The notes: generated from the letters alone by a model not told the origin. DNA of 64,000 bases from Arachis hypogaea (GCF_003086295.3 NC_092048.1:38688425-38752424); one strand, 5' to 3'. Shown: positions 1 through 13,196, counted from the first letter of the stretch. Numbers and translations: made by a program.

Positions 1-759
1 TGAAGCAAGAAAAAGCAACAAAGAACAAAACTTGCAAAAAAAAAAAATAGCGAAAAAAATAGAAAAAAAAAGAGAGAAAAAGCAAGCAGAAAAAGCCAAA
101 GCTCTTAAAACCAAAAGGCAAGAGCAAAAAGCCAATAACCCTTAAAACCAAAAGGCAAGGGTAAATAAAAAGGATCCCAAGGCTTTGAGCATCAGTGGAT
201 AGGAGGGCCTAAAGGAATAAAATCCTGGCCTAAGCGGCTAAACCAAGCTGTCCCTAACCATGTGCTTGTGGCGTGAAGGTGTCAAGTGAAAACTTGAGAT
301 TGAGCGGTTAAAGTCAAGGTCCAAAGCAAAAGAAGAGTGTGCTTAAGAACCCTGGACACCTCTAATTGGGGACTTTAGCAAAGCTGAGTCACAATCTGAA
401 AAGGTTCACCCAGTTATATGTCTGTGGCATTTATGTATCCGGTGGTAATACTGGAAAACAAAGTGCTTAGGGCCACGGCCAAGACTCATAAAGTAGCTGT
501 GTTCAAGAATCAATATTCTAAAATAGGAGAATCAATAACACTATCTAAACTCTGAGTTCCTAAAGATGCCAATCATTCTGAACTTCAATGAATAAAGTGA
601 GATGCCAAAACTATTCAAGAGGCAAAAAGCTACAAGTCCCGCTCATCTTATTGGAGCTATGTTTCATTGATAGTTTGGAATTTATAGTATATTCTCTTCT
701 TTTTATCCTATTTGATTTTCAGTTGATTGGGGACAAGCAACAATTTAAGTTTGGTGTTG
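1..759 (+). other. 3' non-coding interior of Athila-type element E0
   Basis: This is the last internal stretch of a plus-strand retrotransposon whose 5' part lies left of the window. It has no coding frame. It is collinear with 23203-23897 in E1 and, reversed, with 50369-51100 in E3. Shared landmarks are an A-rich start, a block with GGATCCCAAGG, and a block ending in AAGTAGCTGTGTTCAAGAATC. It closes with the pre-LTR block GGGGACAAGCAA then TTTAAGTTTGGTGTTG (729-759), directly abutting the LTR. Confidence 0.8.
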
Positions 760-1348
760 TGATGAGCGGATAATTTATACGCATTTTGGCATTGTTTTTA
801 GTAGAATCTAGTTACTTTTAGGGATGTTTTTATTAGTTTTTATGCTAAATTCACATTTCTGGACTTTACTATGAGTTTTTGTGTTTTTCTATGATTTCAG
901 GTATTTTCTGGCTGAAATTGAGGGACTTGAGCAAAAATCAGATTCAGAGGTTGAAGAAGGACTGCTGATACTGTTGGATTCTGACCTTCCAGCACTCAAA
1001 GTGGATTTTCTGGAGCTACAAAACTCAAAATGGCGTGCTTTTAATTGTGTTGGAAAGTAGACATCCAGGGCTTTCCAGCAATATATAATAGTCTATACTT
1101 TGGCCGAGTTTAGACAATGTAAAAGGGCACTGAACGCCAGTTCTACGCTGCTGTCTGGAGTTAAACGCCAGAAACACGTCACGAACCAGAGTTGAATGCC
1201 AGAAATACGTTACAACCTAGCGTTCAACTCCAGAAAGAGCCTCTGCACGTGTAACATTCAAGCTCAGCCCAAGCACACACCAAGTGGGCCCCAGAAGTGG
1301 ATTTATGCATCAATTACTTACTTTTGTAAACCCTAGTAACTAGTTTAT

Positions 1349-1358
1349 TATAAATAGG
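1349..1358 (+). promoter_or_regulatory. LTR TATA box (E0)
   Basis: TATAAATAGG lies about 590 bp into the LTR. The same decamer occurs reversed at 49764-49773 and 58650-58659 in the E3 LTRs. It probably marks the U3/R promoter. The palindrome cluster lies about 120 bp upstream. Confidence 0.6.
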
Positions 1359-2367
1359 ACTTTTTACTATTGTATTAGACATCTTGGGACGTCTGGTTCT
1401 TAGATCATGGGGGCTGGCCATTCGGCCATGCCTGAACCTTTCACTTATGTATTTTTCAACGGTAGAGTTTCTACACACCATAGATTAAGGTGTGGAGCTC
1501 TGCTGTTCCTCAAAGATTAATGCAAAGTACTACTGTTTTTCTATTCAATTCAACTTATTCCGCTTCTAAGATATTCATTTGCACTTCAATATGATGGATG
1601 TGATGATCGTGACAGTCATCATCATTCTCAACTTATGAGCGCGTGCCTGACAACCACTTCCGTTCTACCTTAGATTGAATGGATATCTCTTGGATATCTA
1701 ATATAGAGGACCGAGTCCGAGTTATTAGTGTCTTCGTGGTATAAGTTAGAACCCATGGATGGCCATTCCTGAGATCCGGAAAGTCTAAACCTTGTCTGTG
1801 GTATTCCGAGTAGGATCTGGGAAGGGATGGCTGTGACGAGCTTAAAACTCGCGAGTGCTGGGCGTAGTGACAGATGCAAAAGGATCAATGGATCCTATTC
1901 CAGTATCATCGAGAACAGACAGATGAATAGCCGTGCTGTGACAGAGCATCTTGGACCATTTTCACTGAGAGGACGGGAAGTAGCCATTGACAATGGTGAT
2001 GCCCAACAGAAAGCTTGCCATGGAAAGGAGTAAGACTGATTAGATGAAGATAGCAGGAAAGCAGAAGTTCAGAGGAACGAAAAGCATCTCTATACACTTA
2101 TCTGAAATTCTCACCAATGATTTACATAAGTATCTCTATCTTTACTTTATGTTTTATTTATGTTTATCTATTCAAAAATCATTGTAGCCCATATGAGTCA
2201 ACTTAACTGAGATTTACAAGATGACCATAGCTTGCTTCATACCAACAATCTCCGTGGGATCGACCATTACTCACGTAAGGTTTTATTACTTGGACGACCC
2301 AGTGCACTTGCTGGTTAGTTGTATCGAAGTTGTCAATGAAAAACGAATTATTAAGACGTGCGTACCA

Positions 2368-2386
2368 AGTTTTTGGCGCCGTTGCC
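2368..2386 (+). other. Fossil primer-binding site inside the LTR
   Basis: ACCA followed by AGTTTTTGGCGCCGTTGCC is what normally follows an Athila 5' LTR (compare 14732-14754). Here it lies inside the LTR, 23 bp before the real end. The E3 LTRs carry a diverged copy at the matching place. The LTR boundary therefore seems to have moved outward past an older LTR end and primer site. Confidence 0.6.
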
Positions 2387-2409
2387 TGAGATCACAATTT
2401 CGTGCACCA

Positions 2410-5333
2410 GATCCCATTGTCACCGCCTACCTAACCTCCTCAGCACCAGACAATCACAATTAATTCAAACAAGTAAAACACAGATAATATTTATATACAA
2501 CAAGTAGTTCAAGAAGCAGGTAGGCATGTTATAAAATTAGGCAAACTCAAGTAAACAAAGCAAGCAAGCATATAGGAGATGCACATGATGAATGTCTACC
2601 CTATTGGGTGTGATATCACATGTCGGTTATTGCCAAACCCGACAGAAAATCCGGTCGATAACTCACGGGTTAGTCTCTCTATTGCGTATAAGGAGGAAAA
2701 ATTCCGAGGGATGAGTGCCCTACCACCTTCCTCTGGTTGCCGCATGATTCCATGGTTTAGTGCCCTACCACCTTGCAATTAGAGAAAAGTCGCATTTTCA
2801 GGAGGAATAGTTCCGAGGGATGAGTGCCCTACCACATTCCTCTGGTTGCGAGAAATATGAGTGAGAAGCCCAGCTTCAACTCTCACATCCGAACGTAGGC
2901 AGGAGACCGCCATAGCCGCTACGACGGATAACAATGCATATCGTAATCACATAGGTCACCGCTCATAGCACACTTCCACTCATACTCATTCCATCAACCA
3001 CAATCATCAATTCATAAGTTCCATTTCAAACTCCTTAGTTCATCAGTTCCTCAATTCCAATACCATCCTCCTTTCTCATCTACCATACCCATCCTCAGTA
3101 CACCAGAAACCTACACCTCGGTTTACTAACTTTCTAACGTAAAACCCAAATTAAGCCTCCTAGTATCTTTCCCTTATTCTGATACCCAAAAATAAGCCCA
3201 AAAGTCTTAAAATGGTGTCACAAAAGCTTACAAGCTTGTTGGGAAGATGAAATAGTTGAAAACAAAGTTTAAGTTTGAGAAACAGAGCGTGTGCGTACGC
3301 ACAGGGGTGTGCGTGCGCACGCCCAGGCAGATTTTTAAAGTGTGCGTACGCATAGGGGTGTGCGTACGCACAGGTACGAAAATTCACAAGTCTGTTCACT
3401 CGCACAAGCTGTGCTAGCGCCCCCAACAGACTGACCTTCCCAACATGTGCGTGTGCACAGTGTTGTGCGTACGCACATGTTGTAAAACTTCCTTGGTGTG
3501 TGCGTGTGCACATACCAGAACTCACAAAATTTTGCAACTTTGCAGAATTTTTGATTTTGACACCAATCTTTGAATGATCATAACTTCCTCTACAAAATTC
3601 AAAATTTTACAAACTTTATATCAACTCGAAGAGTTTTCAAGAAAATTTAATTCTAACAACTTTTAATTAATTTTGAAAACTGAGGCATAAGTTATGATCA
3701 ATCAAAGTTCGCCGAAAATCAACTTTTACCAAAAGCCTCAAAACCTCCAATTCAACCAACTCTCAAATCAAAATCAAAACCAAACCTGTTCAATCATCAT
3801 AAACCACTACCACATACAATATCTTACCATTTCATATCATTCTCCTCAATTTCACACCTAAATTACTCAACCATTATACCATATCTCACTACCAATCCAT
3901 AATTTTCATTTAATCATAAATCCACACTCATAATCATCATCAATCAACAACAACCTCAACTACCAAAACAAATCCTCATAAATTCCAATAGTCATTATCA
4001 AACAACATCTATCATTAACCAAATCCATCATAAAACTCATCAACACTAATAATACAAAACAATCCTCATCAACCATAATAACCAACAATAAAAATTATCG
4101 TTAATATCCATCTTCAAATCTCAACACCCACCAACACAACTCATCAATAATCATCATCTAACCATCCTAATTCTCCTCATTCATCAATAACATTAACACA
4201 ACACATCATCATAATATATCATCACATATCATACTCATCAATATCCTTCAACAAGCATCATAAACATATATTATACATTCCAATATTCCCTATAGTACTC
4301 TTCATCATACAACATAATTTCATAAACAATTAATCATACACCAACATCATTCAATCCTATCTTATGGTCCACTAGCCTAAGTTTCCAGAAACATTATATA
4401 TTACATAAAGGAAACCGAAACCATACCTTGGCCAATTTCCCAAACGCACCAAACACCAAACGAAGCCACCAAGCTTGATCCAAAGCCTCAACCAACTCCA
4501 ACAAATACCAAAACTCAATCTAACATCACATATATATACCAACATCAAAATCTAATATACACAAAACAAATAAACACAAGGGTTTAGTGAAACTTTACCT
4601 TATCCAACAATATTAGGGGTAAAATCCAATATTTACTCGCTACTAGAGAATACCTAAACAAGCAAAATCACAAAATCTACTCAAAACCCATAACCAAAAT
4701 CGCGCAAAAACTTAGGGAAGAAAACAAGGGAGTGAGCTTCGAGTTCTTACCAGGATTTCTTGGATAGAAACGTAGAGCTCGACGAGAGCTTCGTGTGGTC
4801 GCAAACGTCTCGTCAATCGGAGCTTCGGATCAAAAGTTATGGCTCCCGGAAGAGGAGAGTGAATAGTAACAATGGGGTTTCACCCCCACTATCACCTATC
4901 TGAGTTCTCTCTCTCTCTCTCTTCCCTTCAAAATTATATATATATATGTTGGACCTTGGGCCCGGTTTGGGTCCGGTCCAACCCGTTAGCATTTTTAGCC
5001 CGTTTGGCCCACTTTAGGCCAAAACCTTTAAGATTAGTGTCAGGTTTTCAATTCTAAAATTATTTTTGTCCTTTCAAAACAATAAACCAATTTTCTAAAA
5101 TCTTATTTTTCTAAAAACACAATACCGGACAGACTTAAACCGGTTTGATCGGTTTGTTTGCCGGTTCGCAATTTTTCTCAGAATATACATTTTCTGACTC
5201 AGAAAAATCCATTGAAACCAAATTTCACCTTTATATCTTCAAATTAAAACTTCTAAATTTTGAATTTATTTCGGGCACTAAAATTATTATTTTTATAAAA
5301 ACAGTTTTGTGTGAAAAAACTCAGATTCTTACA
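2410..5333 (-). repeat. 3' LTR of the chromovirus derivative (2.9 kb visible)
   Basis: Matches 7083-10017 along its whole length with small indels. On the minus strand it begins TGTAAGAATC at 5333. The last roughly 760 bp of the LTR (equivalent to 6326-7082) were split off to the left by E0. It contains the GTGCGTACGCAC palindrome array (3287-3512), a CT-rich microsatellite near 4907-4925, and long AT-rich non-coding stretches. No gene was seen. Confidence 0.8.
3287..3512. repeat. GTGCGTACGCAC palindrome array, copy 1
   Basis: About seven imperfect copies of the self-complementary word GTGCGTACGCAC (variants GTGCGTGCGCAC, GTGCGTGTGCAC) in 225 bp, often paired around GGGGT. Open frames across it on both strands are by-products of the repeat and are not annotated as genes. 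Confidence 0.8.
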
Positions 5334-6325
5334 TCCTCCCCTCCTTAAAAAGATTTTCGTCCTCGAAAATCTAAGTCACGCGACATATCCTTATCAAAGC
5401 GCCCTACCGTGTGGATGTTTCCTCTCGCCTTCCGTTGCGTCACTCTGATTATCGTCCTCAAGAATCGAAAATTTTGCTTGAAATAAATACTGATTTTTGT
5501 AACATTTTTCCAAAACCTTCAAAACAAGTTCAATGTCAAACCTTTTTCAAAAGACTTAAAATCATTTATTCTTAAATCAAAACCTTGCAACTTGAAACTT
5601 TTTTGTTAAGTTAAGCTTGAAACCAAATTCACAATTTAGCAAAACCATGGATTTCACCTTCCATCTAAATCATAATTTCAAGTTGAATCCCTTTTTGATA
5701 AGATAAATCATAAACCAAAATCACAATTCAAGAAAATCCTAAAACTCACTTTTTCTGTAAACCATATTATTCAGACCGAGAGTTTCGACTTAGTTTCAAA
5801 AGCAAAACATTTAAACCAAAAGTTTCAAACCAAATTTGAAAATCATGTTAACCTTCAAAACCCTTTTCAACATGGTTCAAGACCATACCAGTTAGAAACT
5901 GAAAATCATAAGTAAAAACCGCAAAAGAAACAGTTGGCACTTCTCTTGCCACCAGTATTGAGCCTCACCCATCAACTGATATGCCGCAACCCCACGAAAA
6001 GACTTTTCCGGAACATGCTGAGCTCGTCACGCATAGGCTAGGTTATCCATCCTCACTACCTCTCCGTTAACATGATCGACCTCATCCGTGAGTTGCCATT
6101 CGGGTTTTCTTTCCACACCAAACAGTCGATATCAAGGTGATCAGTCTCAATATCGAAAGTCTAGTGCCTCAATTATCCCAAAAAGGCACTTACAAATAAG
6201 CATGCTATGCAATATCAAGGAGATAACCTAAATAGCATGAAAGAAAAATGACCCAGAGTGTTCAACGAAGCACAGTCGGTCCATCCCTCAGGCTCACGAG
6301 GACGAACCGCTCTGATACCACTAAA
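5334..6325 (-). other. Residual interior of the chromovirus derivative
   Basis: At the left end, the minus strand reads a polypurine tract AAGGAGGGGAGGA (5334-5346) against the 3' LTR, preceded by GATTTTCGAGGACGAAAATC. At the right end is the primer site (6309-6320). The roughly 960 bp between has no open frame of note and no gag, protease or polymerase motif. It looks like leader plus the last bases of the element joined by deletion. Confidence 0.7.
6309..6320 (-). other. Primer-binding site, tRNA-iMet
   Basis: The minus strand reads TGGTATCAGAGC, complementary to the 3' end of plant initiator tRNA-Met, 5 nt after the LTR end GTTACA. This fixes the 5' LTR boundary at 6326 and the element's orientation. 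Confidence 0.85.
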
Positions 6326-6816
6326 TGTAACACCCTAATTACCCTAAGCCTTACCTTTAGCCGTAAAGTAAAGGTTAATCAGAGGTTACAATAGTCCTAA
6401 GGCTTATACATATTTATATATAGAAGGGAATAATATATTATAGAAGCCTGATGAAGGATTAAGCTCAAAGACAGAATTACAAAAGCGCAAAATGTTACCA
6501 CGAAGCTAACGCATAAGATACAAGGTACCGATGCAAAAGAATAGAACATATATAGATATAAGAATATAATAATCATAGGGAACTAGCCTCATCTTGCGGA
6601 GTTTAAGCCGACTAGTTACAAATAGAAAGATACAGAGTTTTAGAATTAAAACAGCTTATACAACCTATCTCTCAAATAAGCCTCTAAGGCCATAAAGATA
6701 CATATACAAAAGGTGAGAGAATACTATGACGAAAGTAAAACAGAATTAAACAAGGAACGAACCATACTCCGCTTTGTCACCATCTCCGCAATCTCACCAA
6801 AGTAGATTACGACCTG

Positions 6817-6863
6817 CATCTGAAAATAACAACAAAGTATGGAATGAGAACTGGAGGTTCTCA
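6817..6863 (-). promoter_or_regulatory. Hairpin + acceptor + ATG module in the chromovirus LTR
   Basis: The minus strand reads TGAGAAC-CTCCA-GTTCTCA (6863 to 6845), a perfect 7-bp stem. About 22 nt later a T-rich tract ends TTTTCAG (to 6820) and is followed at once by ATG (6819-6817). The same arrangement with compensating base changes is at 28762-28810 in the solo LTR. This looks like a transcribed LTR leader with an intron end. Confidence 0.5.
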
Positions 6864-8000
6864 GTATGGTAACAGTGCCCAATGATGTAAGATGTAAGGC
6901 TCCGGGATGCCAAAGGCAATCCTAGAACTTCACATCACATACAGATATTCAAGCTTAGAACAAAATAAATAAATATATAAAGAACTTAAACCATAAATCG
7001 GGTTATCTAAACTTAGGAGAATTCTAACTAATACTAGTCACACCGCTGTATCCCACAGCCTTCACCAACCTAACCTCCGTGCGATCCCATTGCCACCACC
7101 TACCTAACCTCCTCATCACCACACAATCACAATTAATGCAAACAAGTAAAACACAGATAATATTTATATACAACAAGTAGTTCAAGAAGTAGGTGGGCAT
7201 GTTATAAAATTAGGCAAACTCAAGTAAACAAAGTAAGCAAGCATATAGGAGATGCACATGATGAATGTCTGCCCTATTGGTTGTGATATCACATGTCAGT
7301 TATTGCCAAACCCGATAGAAAATCCGGTTGACAACTCCCGGATTAGTCTCTCTATTGTGCATAAGGAGGAAAAATTCCGAGGGATGAGTGCCCTACCACC
7401 TTCTCCTTTCAGAGGAAAATATTTCGAGGGAGCGTGCCCTACCACCTTCCTCTGGTTGCCGCATGATTCCGTGGGTTAGTGCCCTACCACCTTGCAGAGA
7501 GAAGTCGCATTTTCAGGAGGAATAGTTCCGAGGGATGAGTGCCCTACCACCTTCCTCGGGTTGTGAGAAATATGAGTAAGAAGCCCAACTTCAACTCTCA
7601 CATCCGAACATAGGCAGGTGACCGCCACAACCCCTACGATGGATAACAATACATATCGTAATCACATAGGTCACCGCTCATAGCACACTTCCACTCATAC
7701 TCATTCCATCAACCACAATCATCAATTCATAAGTTCTATTCCGAACTCCATAGTTCATCAGTTCCTCAATTCCAATACCATCCTCCTTTCTCATCTACCA
7801 TACCCATCCTCAGTACACCAGAAACCTACACCTCTGTTTACTAACTTTCTAACGTAAAACCCAAATTAAACCTCCTAGTATCTTTCCCTTATTCTGATAC
7901 CCAAAATAAGCCCAGAAGTCTTAAAATGGTGTCACAGAAGCTTACAAGCTTGTTGGGAAGATGAAATAGTTGAAAACAAAGTTTAAGTTTGAGAAACAGG

Positions 8001-8245
8001 GCGTGTGCGTACGAACAGGGGTGTGCGTGCGCACACCCAAGCAGATTTTCAAAGTGTGCGCACGCACAGGGGTGTGCGTACGCACAGGTACGAAAATTCA
8101 CAAGTCTGTTCACTCGCACAAGTTGTGCTAGCGCCCCCGACAGACTGACCTTCACAACGTGTGCGTGCGCACAGGGCTGTGCGTACGCACAGGTTGTAAA
8201 ACTTCCTTGGTGTGTGCATGCGCACAAGGCTGTGCGTGCGCACAT
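8001..8245. repeat. GTGCGTACGCAC palindrome array, copy 2
   Basis: LTR counterpart of 3287-3512, with words GTGCGTACGCAC, GTGCGTGCGCAC and GTGCGCACGCAC. Several words differ between the two LTRs yet stay near-palindromic. Long frames over it on both strands are repeat artefacts. Confidence 0.8.
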
Positions 8246-10113
8246 ACTTGAAATCACAAAATTCTGCAACTTTGCAGAATTTCTGATTTTGACACCAATT
8301 TTTGAATGATCATAACTTCCTCTACAAAATTCCAAATTTTACAAACTTTATATCGACTCGAAGAGTTTTCAATAAAATTTAATTCTAAACAACTTTTAAT
8401 TAATTTTGAAAACTGAGGCATAAGTTATGATCAATCAAAGTTTGCTAAAAATCAACTTTTACCAAAAGCCTCAAAACCTCCAATTCAACCAACTCTCAAA
8501 TCAAAACCAAAACCAAACCTATTCAATCATCATAAACCACTACCACATACAACATCTTACCATTTCATATCATTCTCCTCAACTTCACACCTAAATTACT
8601 CAACCATTATACCATATCTCACTACCAATCCGTAATTCCCATTTAATCATAAATCCACACTCATAATCATCATCAATCAACAACAACCTCAACTACAAAA
8701 AAAATCCTCATAAATTCCAATAGTCATTATCAAACAATATCTATCATTAACCAAACGCATCATAAAACTCATCAACACCAATAATACTCAACAATCCTCA
8801 TCAATCATAATAACCAACAATAAAAATCATCATTAATATCCATCTTCAAATCTCAACACCCACCAACACAACTCATTAATAATCATCATCTAACCATCCT
8901 AATTCTCCTCATTCATCAATAACATTTCCACAACTCATCATCATAATATATCATCACATATCATACTCATCAATATCCTTCAATAAGCATCATAAACATA
9001 TATTATACATTCCAACATTCCCTATAGTACTCTTCATCATACAACATAATTTCATAAACAATTAATCATACACCAACATCATTCAATCCTATCTTATGGT
9101 CCACTAGCCTAAGTTTCAGAAACATTACATATTACATAAAGAAAACCGAAACTATACCTTGGCCAATTCCCCAAACGCACCAAACACCAAAAACTCAATC
9201 TAACATCACATATATATACCAACATCAAAACCTAATATACACAAAACAACTAAACACAAGAATTTAGTAAAACTTTACTTTATCCAACGATATTAGGGGT
9301 AAAATCAAACATTTGCCCACTACTAGAGATCACCTAAACAAGCAAAATCACAAAATCTACTCAAAATCCATAACCAAAATCGCGCAAAAACTTAGGGCAG
9401 AAAACTGGGGAGTGAGCTTCGAGTTCTTACTAGGTTTTCTTGATAGAAACATAGAGCTCAACAAGGGCTTCGCGTGGCCACAAACCGCTCGTCAATCGGA
9501 GCTCCAGATCAAAAGTTATGGCTCCCGGAAGAGGAGAGTGAATAGTAACTATGGGGTTTCACCCCCCACCATCACCTATCCGAGTTCTCTCTCTCTCTTC
9601 CCTTTAAAATGAGTTTGAAACTCATTAAACACACATATATATGTTGGACCTTGAGCCCGGTCCAACCCGTTAGCGTTTTTAGCCTGTTTGGCCCACTTTG
9701 GGCCAAAACCTTTAAGATTAGTGCCAGGTTTTCAATTCTAAAATTATTTTTGTCCTTTCAAAACAATAAACCAATTTTCTAAAATCTTATTTTTCCAAAA
9801 ATACAGTATCGGACAGACTTAAACCGGTTCGACCGGTTCGTTTGCCGATTCCCGATTTTTCTCAAAAAATACATTTTCTGACTCAGAAAAATCTATTGAA
9901 ACCAAATTTCACCTTTATATCTTCAAATTAAAACTTCTAAATTTTGAATCAATTCCGGACACTAAAATTATTATTTTTATAAAAACGGTTTTGCGTGAAA
10001 AAAATTGGGTTCTTACAGGCATGGCTTGATGCTTGTGACTGCAGAGTAATAAAGAATGCCATTCTTGGTAGTGTTATTCTAAGATTGTGGAGTGGCATTG
10101 CTTGTTTTCTTAA

Positions 10114-10876
<763 letters not shown>

Positions 10877-10969
10877 GGTTCTCTTATTTTAACTACTGTA
10901 CTGTATTAATAACTACTGTACTGTATTTTTACATCTCAAATTCTCAATTTTTCTTATTTTGGGGTCCAG

Positions 10970-12279
10970 GGAAGAAAGAGCCCTAAGAAAAGCTGAAATG
11001 GAGGCCACAAAGGTATAGATCAGTGATTCGTTGTTTTATTTGCTTGGAATTCTAGGATGCCTTGGATTACAATTCTGTGTGTTCACTTCACATTATTGTT
11101 TAAGAAATAGTACTTCCTAATAGTAGTATTGTATTATGTGACTTTGAACCTTCCATTCACTCTGCATTTTCTCATTCCTAAGAATTTCCATTCAAATATA
11201 ATCATGCTCTTATGAAATGGGCAGGCTGAAAACATGATTGCTAATAAGGAAGAGATCTTTTCCTGCCCTAAAAGAACCTGGTTTGTAACAGAGACAGAAA
11301 AGAAGGTTGCTGGAAAAGCAGCAAAGGTAAAATTTCTTGTTTCATTGTTGTGATATTCCTCAAATTACAAGCAATTAGTTACCCCTTTTTTGTGAGGTCA
11401 TTATAATGCATTTTGATAGGGTTGGCTCTTTCTCTTCTATTAAATTATTTCTTATCAGGCATCTATTAATAACGACAAGAGTTTTGGAAAGGTAATTAGT
11501 GCTCAGGAAGCCGAAGACCTCAAAATGAAGGAAAAGAGGAAGCGGGAGCGAGAGGTAAGGAGGTGACCCCCTATTTTGCATGCAGCTTTTTAATTATTAT
11601 ACCTATTAGGATATATATTCAAACTTGTTTCCATGCATTATTCACATTCAGTAATTGCATGATGAATTTTTAACCAATGCAGAAAAATTTGCCAAGAAAG
11701 AAGCGTAGAAAATTGTAAGCGGCTAGAGAGATGTTGGAAGATGAAGGAGATGATGACAAACCAGAAGGATCCACTTCCTGTTTGCATTTAAGGTTTAATC
11801 CATATTCCTTAACCTCTATTGAACTTTAATACATGAACTACAGGTTAAGGGGGAAAATAAGAAAGAAAAGGGTGGACTTTTGCTTGTTGATGTCGTTTAT
11901 CGACGAGCAAAAGCAGTGAACTATCAAGAAGGCAATGGATTCAGGCAAGATCGTGAAGAAGAACAAAAAGAATAATGCTCATCCTTCACATAAGTAGCCT
12001 TCAAGGACACAAGAGATGCAGGAGCTATTCCAAGCTGACATGAAGGACAAAAATCCAAAAAGAAGAGGTGCTGGAGTAGGAAAGAAATCCAAGAGTTCGT
12101 TCAAGAGCAAGTCAAGGTATTTACTCAAATCAATCCCATATCTTACATCTGATTAGTTTCATCTTGGTTGAGTCATAAAGTATTAACTTCATTCTAACGT
12201 GGGTAGTTTTTCTGTATCCTGATTTATACTTGCTTTCAATATCTCATTCAAATTCTTTTTCAGGTACAAGCGCAGGTAG
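10970..12279 (+). pseudogene. DEAD-box RNA helicase 28 (Drs1-like) C-terminal fragment
   Basis: The intact protein is a nucleolar helicase of large-subunit rRNA maturation. Only the basic C-terminal tail is present. Exons are 10970-11012 (EERALRKAEMEATK), 11225-11326 (AENMIANKEEIF, KRTWFVTETEKK), 11459-11554 (AEDLKMKEKRKRERE), 11683-about 11780 (KNLPRKKRRKL then an in-frame TAA), 11844-12116 (YRRAKAV; GVGKKSKSSFKSKS), and 12264-12279, ending YKRR and TAG. Introns keep GT/AG. None of the helicase motifs are here. Several stops break the reading. The acceptor of the first exon (TCCAG at 10965-10969) could join transcripts from the upstream deaminase fragment, but the phases do not match. Confidence 0.8.
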
Positions 12280-13196
12280 TTTGAGGCTAACGATCCTTAT
12301 TAAAAATGTGTTCATGGAATGAAAATGCACCTCAATGCAAGACGTTATTGTTAATCTGACATGGGTGCAAAGGCATAAGACTTGTACCATATCCAGTCAC
12401 CAATGGAGGTGATTAAATGAGCAGCTCCTACCACCTGTGAGTTTTAATTGTTTCCTTTTGGTGCTTTTGTGTTATCATGGTGCCTGGTTGAATACTAGTT
12501 ATTTAGATGTTCCTAGTTGAATACCTTACTGATTCTTTGCTTAGACAGAATTGAAGTAGAAACTAAGAGTAAAAGAAAGTCAATGATTTTTATTATCCTT
12601 TTTATAATCTTTCTATTAAAGCTAGTTTTCAATTGATTAGGCAAAGAGAGCTAGTTAAAAGCTGAAGAGCCGAATTGTAGCAGAGCAATCTATACATAAA
12701 TGGTCTCATATAATTGAGCAATTGGGAACTTTGCTTCATTCTCTCTGCTGTATTATTGGATTGCATATGAGGTAGACTCTATTTGTTTCCTTTTGATCAT
12801 TAACTATGTGCTAATCATTGATGTAACATAGATTTGTAGTATTTGTGTTGTTTAAATTTGTATTATGCTTTATTACATTTCAAGAGAACTTTGTGTATAA
12901 ATATTTAATTATATTGAATTTAATGAAATATTTTATTTTATAGTAATTAATTTTAGTATATTTATATTATGTAGTATAATAATAATAATTAATGGTAAAA
13001 TTTGAAATTTTAGAAAATTAATAGGTGGTTATTTCTAAAAGAGTGAGTGTAATTAAAAAAAATCATAAGATTTTAGCGGCAATAGTAATGGCAACTAAAA
13101 GTGAACTACAATTTTAGAATTATTTTTAGTGGCCATATAAATTGTCGGTAAAATGAGTTTTGGCTGCAATAGTAATGGCTACTAAAAGTGAATAAT
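12280..13196 (+). other. 3'-flank of the captured helicase piece and CACTA subterminal DNA
   Basis: No gene is seen. 12280-12800 looks like the helicase 3'-UTR and downstream DNA. From about 13060 there are inverted and direct subterminal words (TTTTAGCGGCAATAG, GGCAACTAAAAGTGA, GGCTACTAAAAGTGA) matching those at 25480-25670. The last five bases, ATAAT (13192-13196), are the E1 target duplication. Confidence 0.6.
13192..13196. repeat. Target-site duplication of E1, left copy
   Basis: ATAAT directly precedes the LTR start at 13197 and is repeated directly after the LTR end at 25437-25441. Confidence 0.9.

Larger units (their letters stand above)
760..2409 (+). repeat. 3' LTR of element E0
   Basis: A 1,650-bp LTR beginning TGATGAGCGGATAATTTATA and ending TTTCGTGCACCA. 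The start matches the E3 LTRs closely and the E1 LTRs more loosely. It holds a degenerate palindrome cluster (about 1130-1230), a TATA box (1349-1358) and, near its end, an internal copy of a tRNA-Asp primer site (2368-2386). On its right it abuts GATCC of the chromovirus LTR. The intact copy of that site lies at 7083, so E0 inserted into that LTR. Its 5' LTR and left target duplication lie outside the window. Confidence 0.85.
2410..10017 (-). mobile_element. Non-autonomous chromovirus (Tekay/Del-like) element, interrupted on its left
   Basis: Two long direct repeats flank 992 bp. On the minus strand the order is 5' LTR (10017 to 6326), tRNA-iMet primer site, short interior, polypurine tract, 3' LTR (5333 to 2410 and beyond the window). 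LTR ends are TGTAAG and GTTACA. There is no gag or pol anywhere inside, so the element is a LARD-type derivative that would depend on enzymes supplied in trans. E0 sits in its 3' LTR. The lineage name rests on the primer site and the polypurine/LTR junction style, not on protein. Confidence 0.75.
6326..10017 (-). repeat. 5' LTR of the chromovirus derivative
   Basis: A 3,692-bp LTR, complete. On the minus strand it starts TGTAAGAACCC at 10017 and ends GGTGTTACA at 6326. It contains the second palindrome array (8001-8245) and, close to its end, a hairpin followed by a splice-acceptor-like CAG/ATG (6863 to 6817). Plus-strand flank after it is GGCAT; the partner target duplication is outside the window. 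Confidence 0.8.

Noticed and set aside
300..330. tRNA-like A-box word (GAGCGGTTAAAG) in the E0 3' region
   Set aside because: No B-box at a suitable distance and no cloverleaf could be drawn.
7889..8335. Long Cys/His/Ala-rich frames on both strands across the GTGCGTACGCAC arrays (also 3160-3537)
   Set aside because: They exist because the palindrome is open on both strands. The peptides are low-complexity translations of the repeat, and the stretch is LTR.
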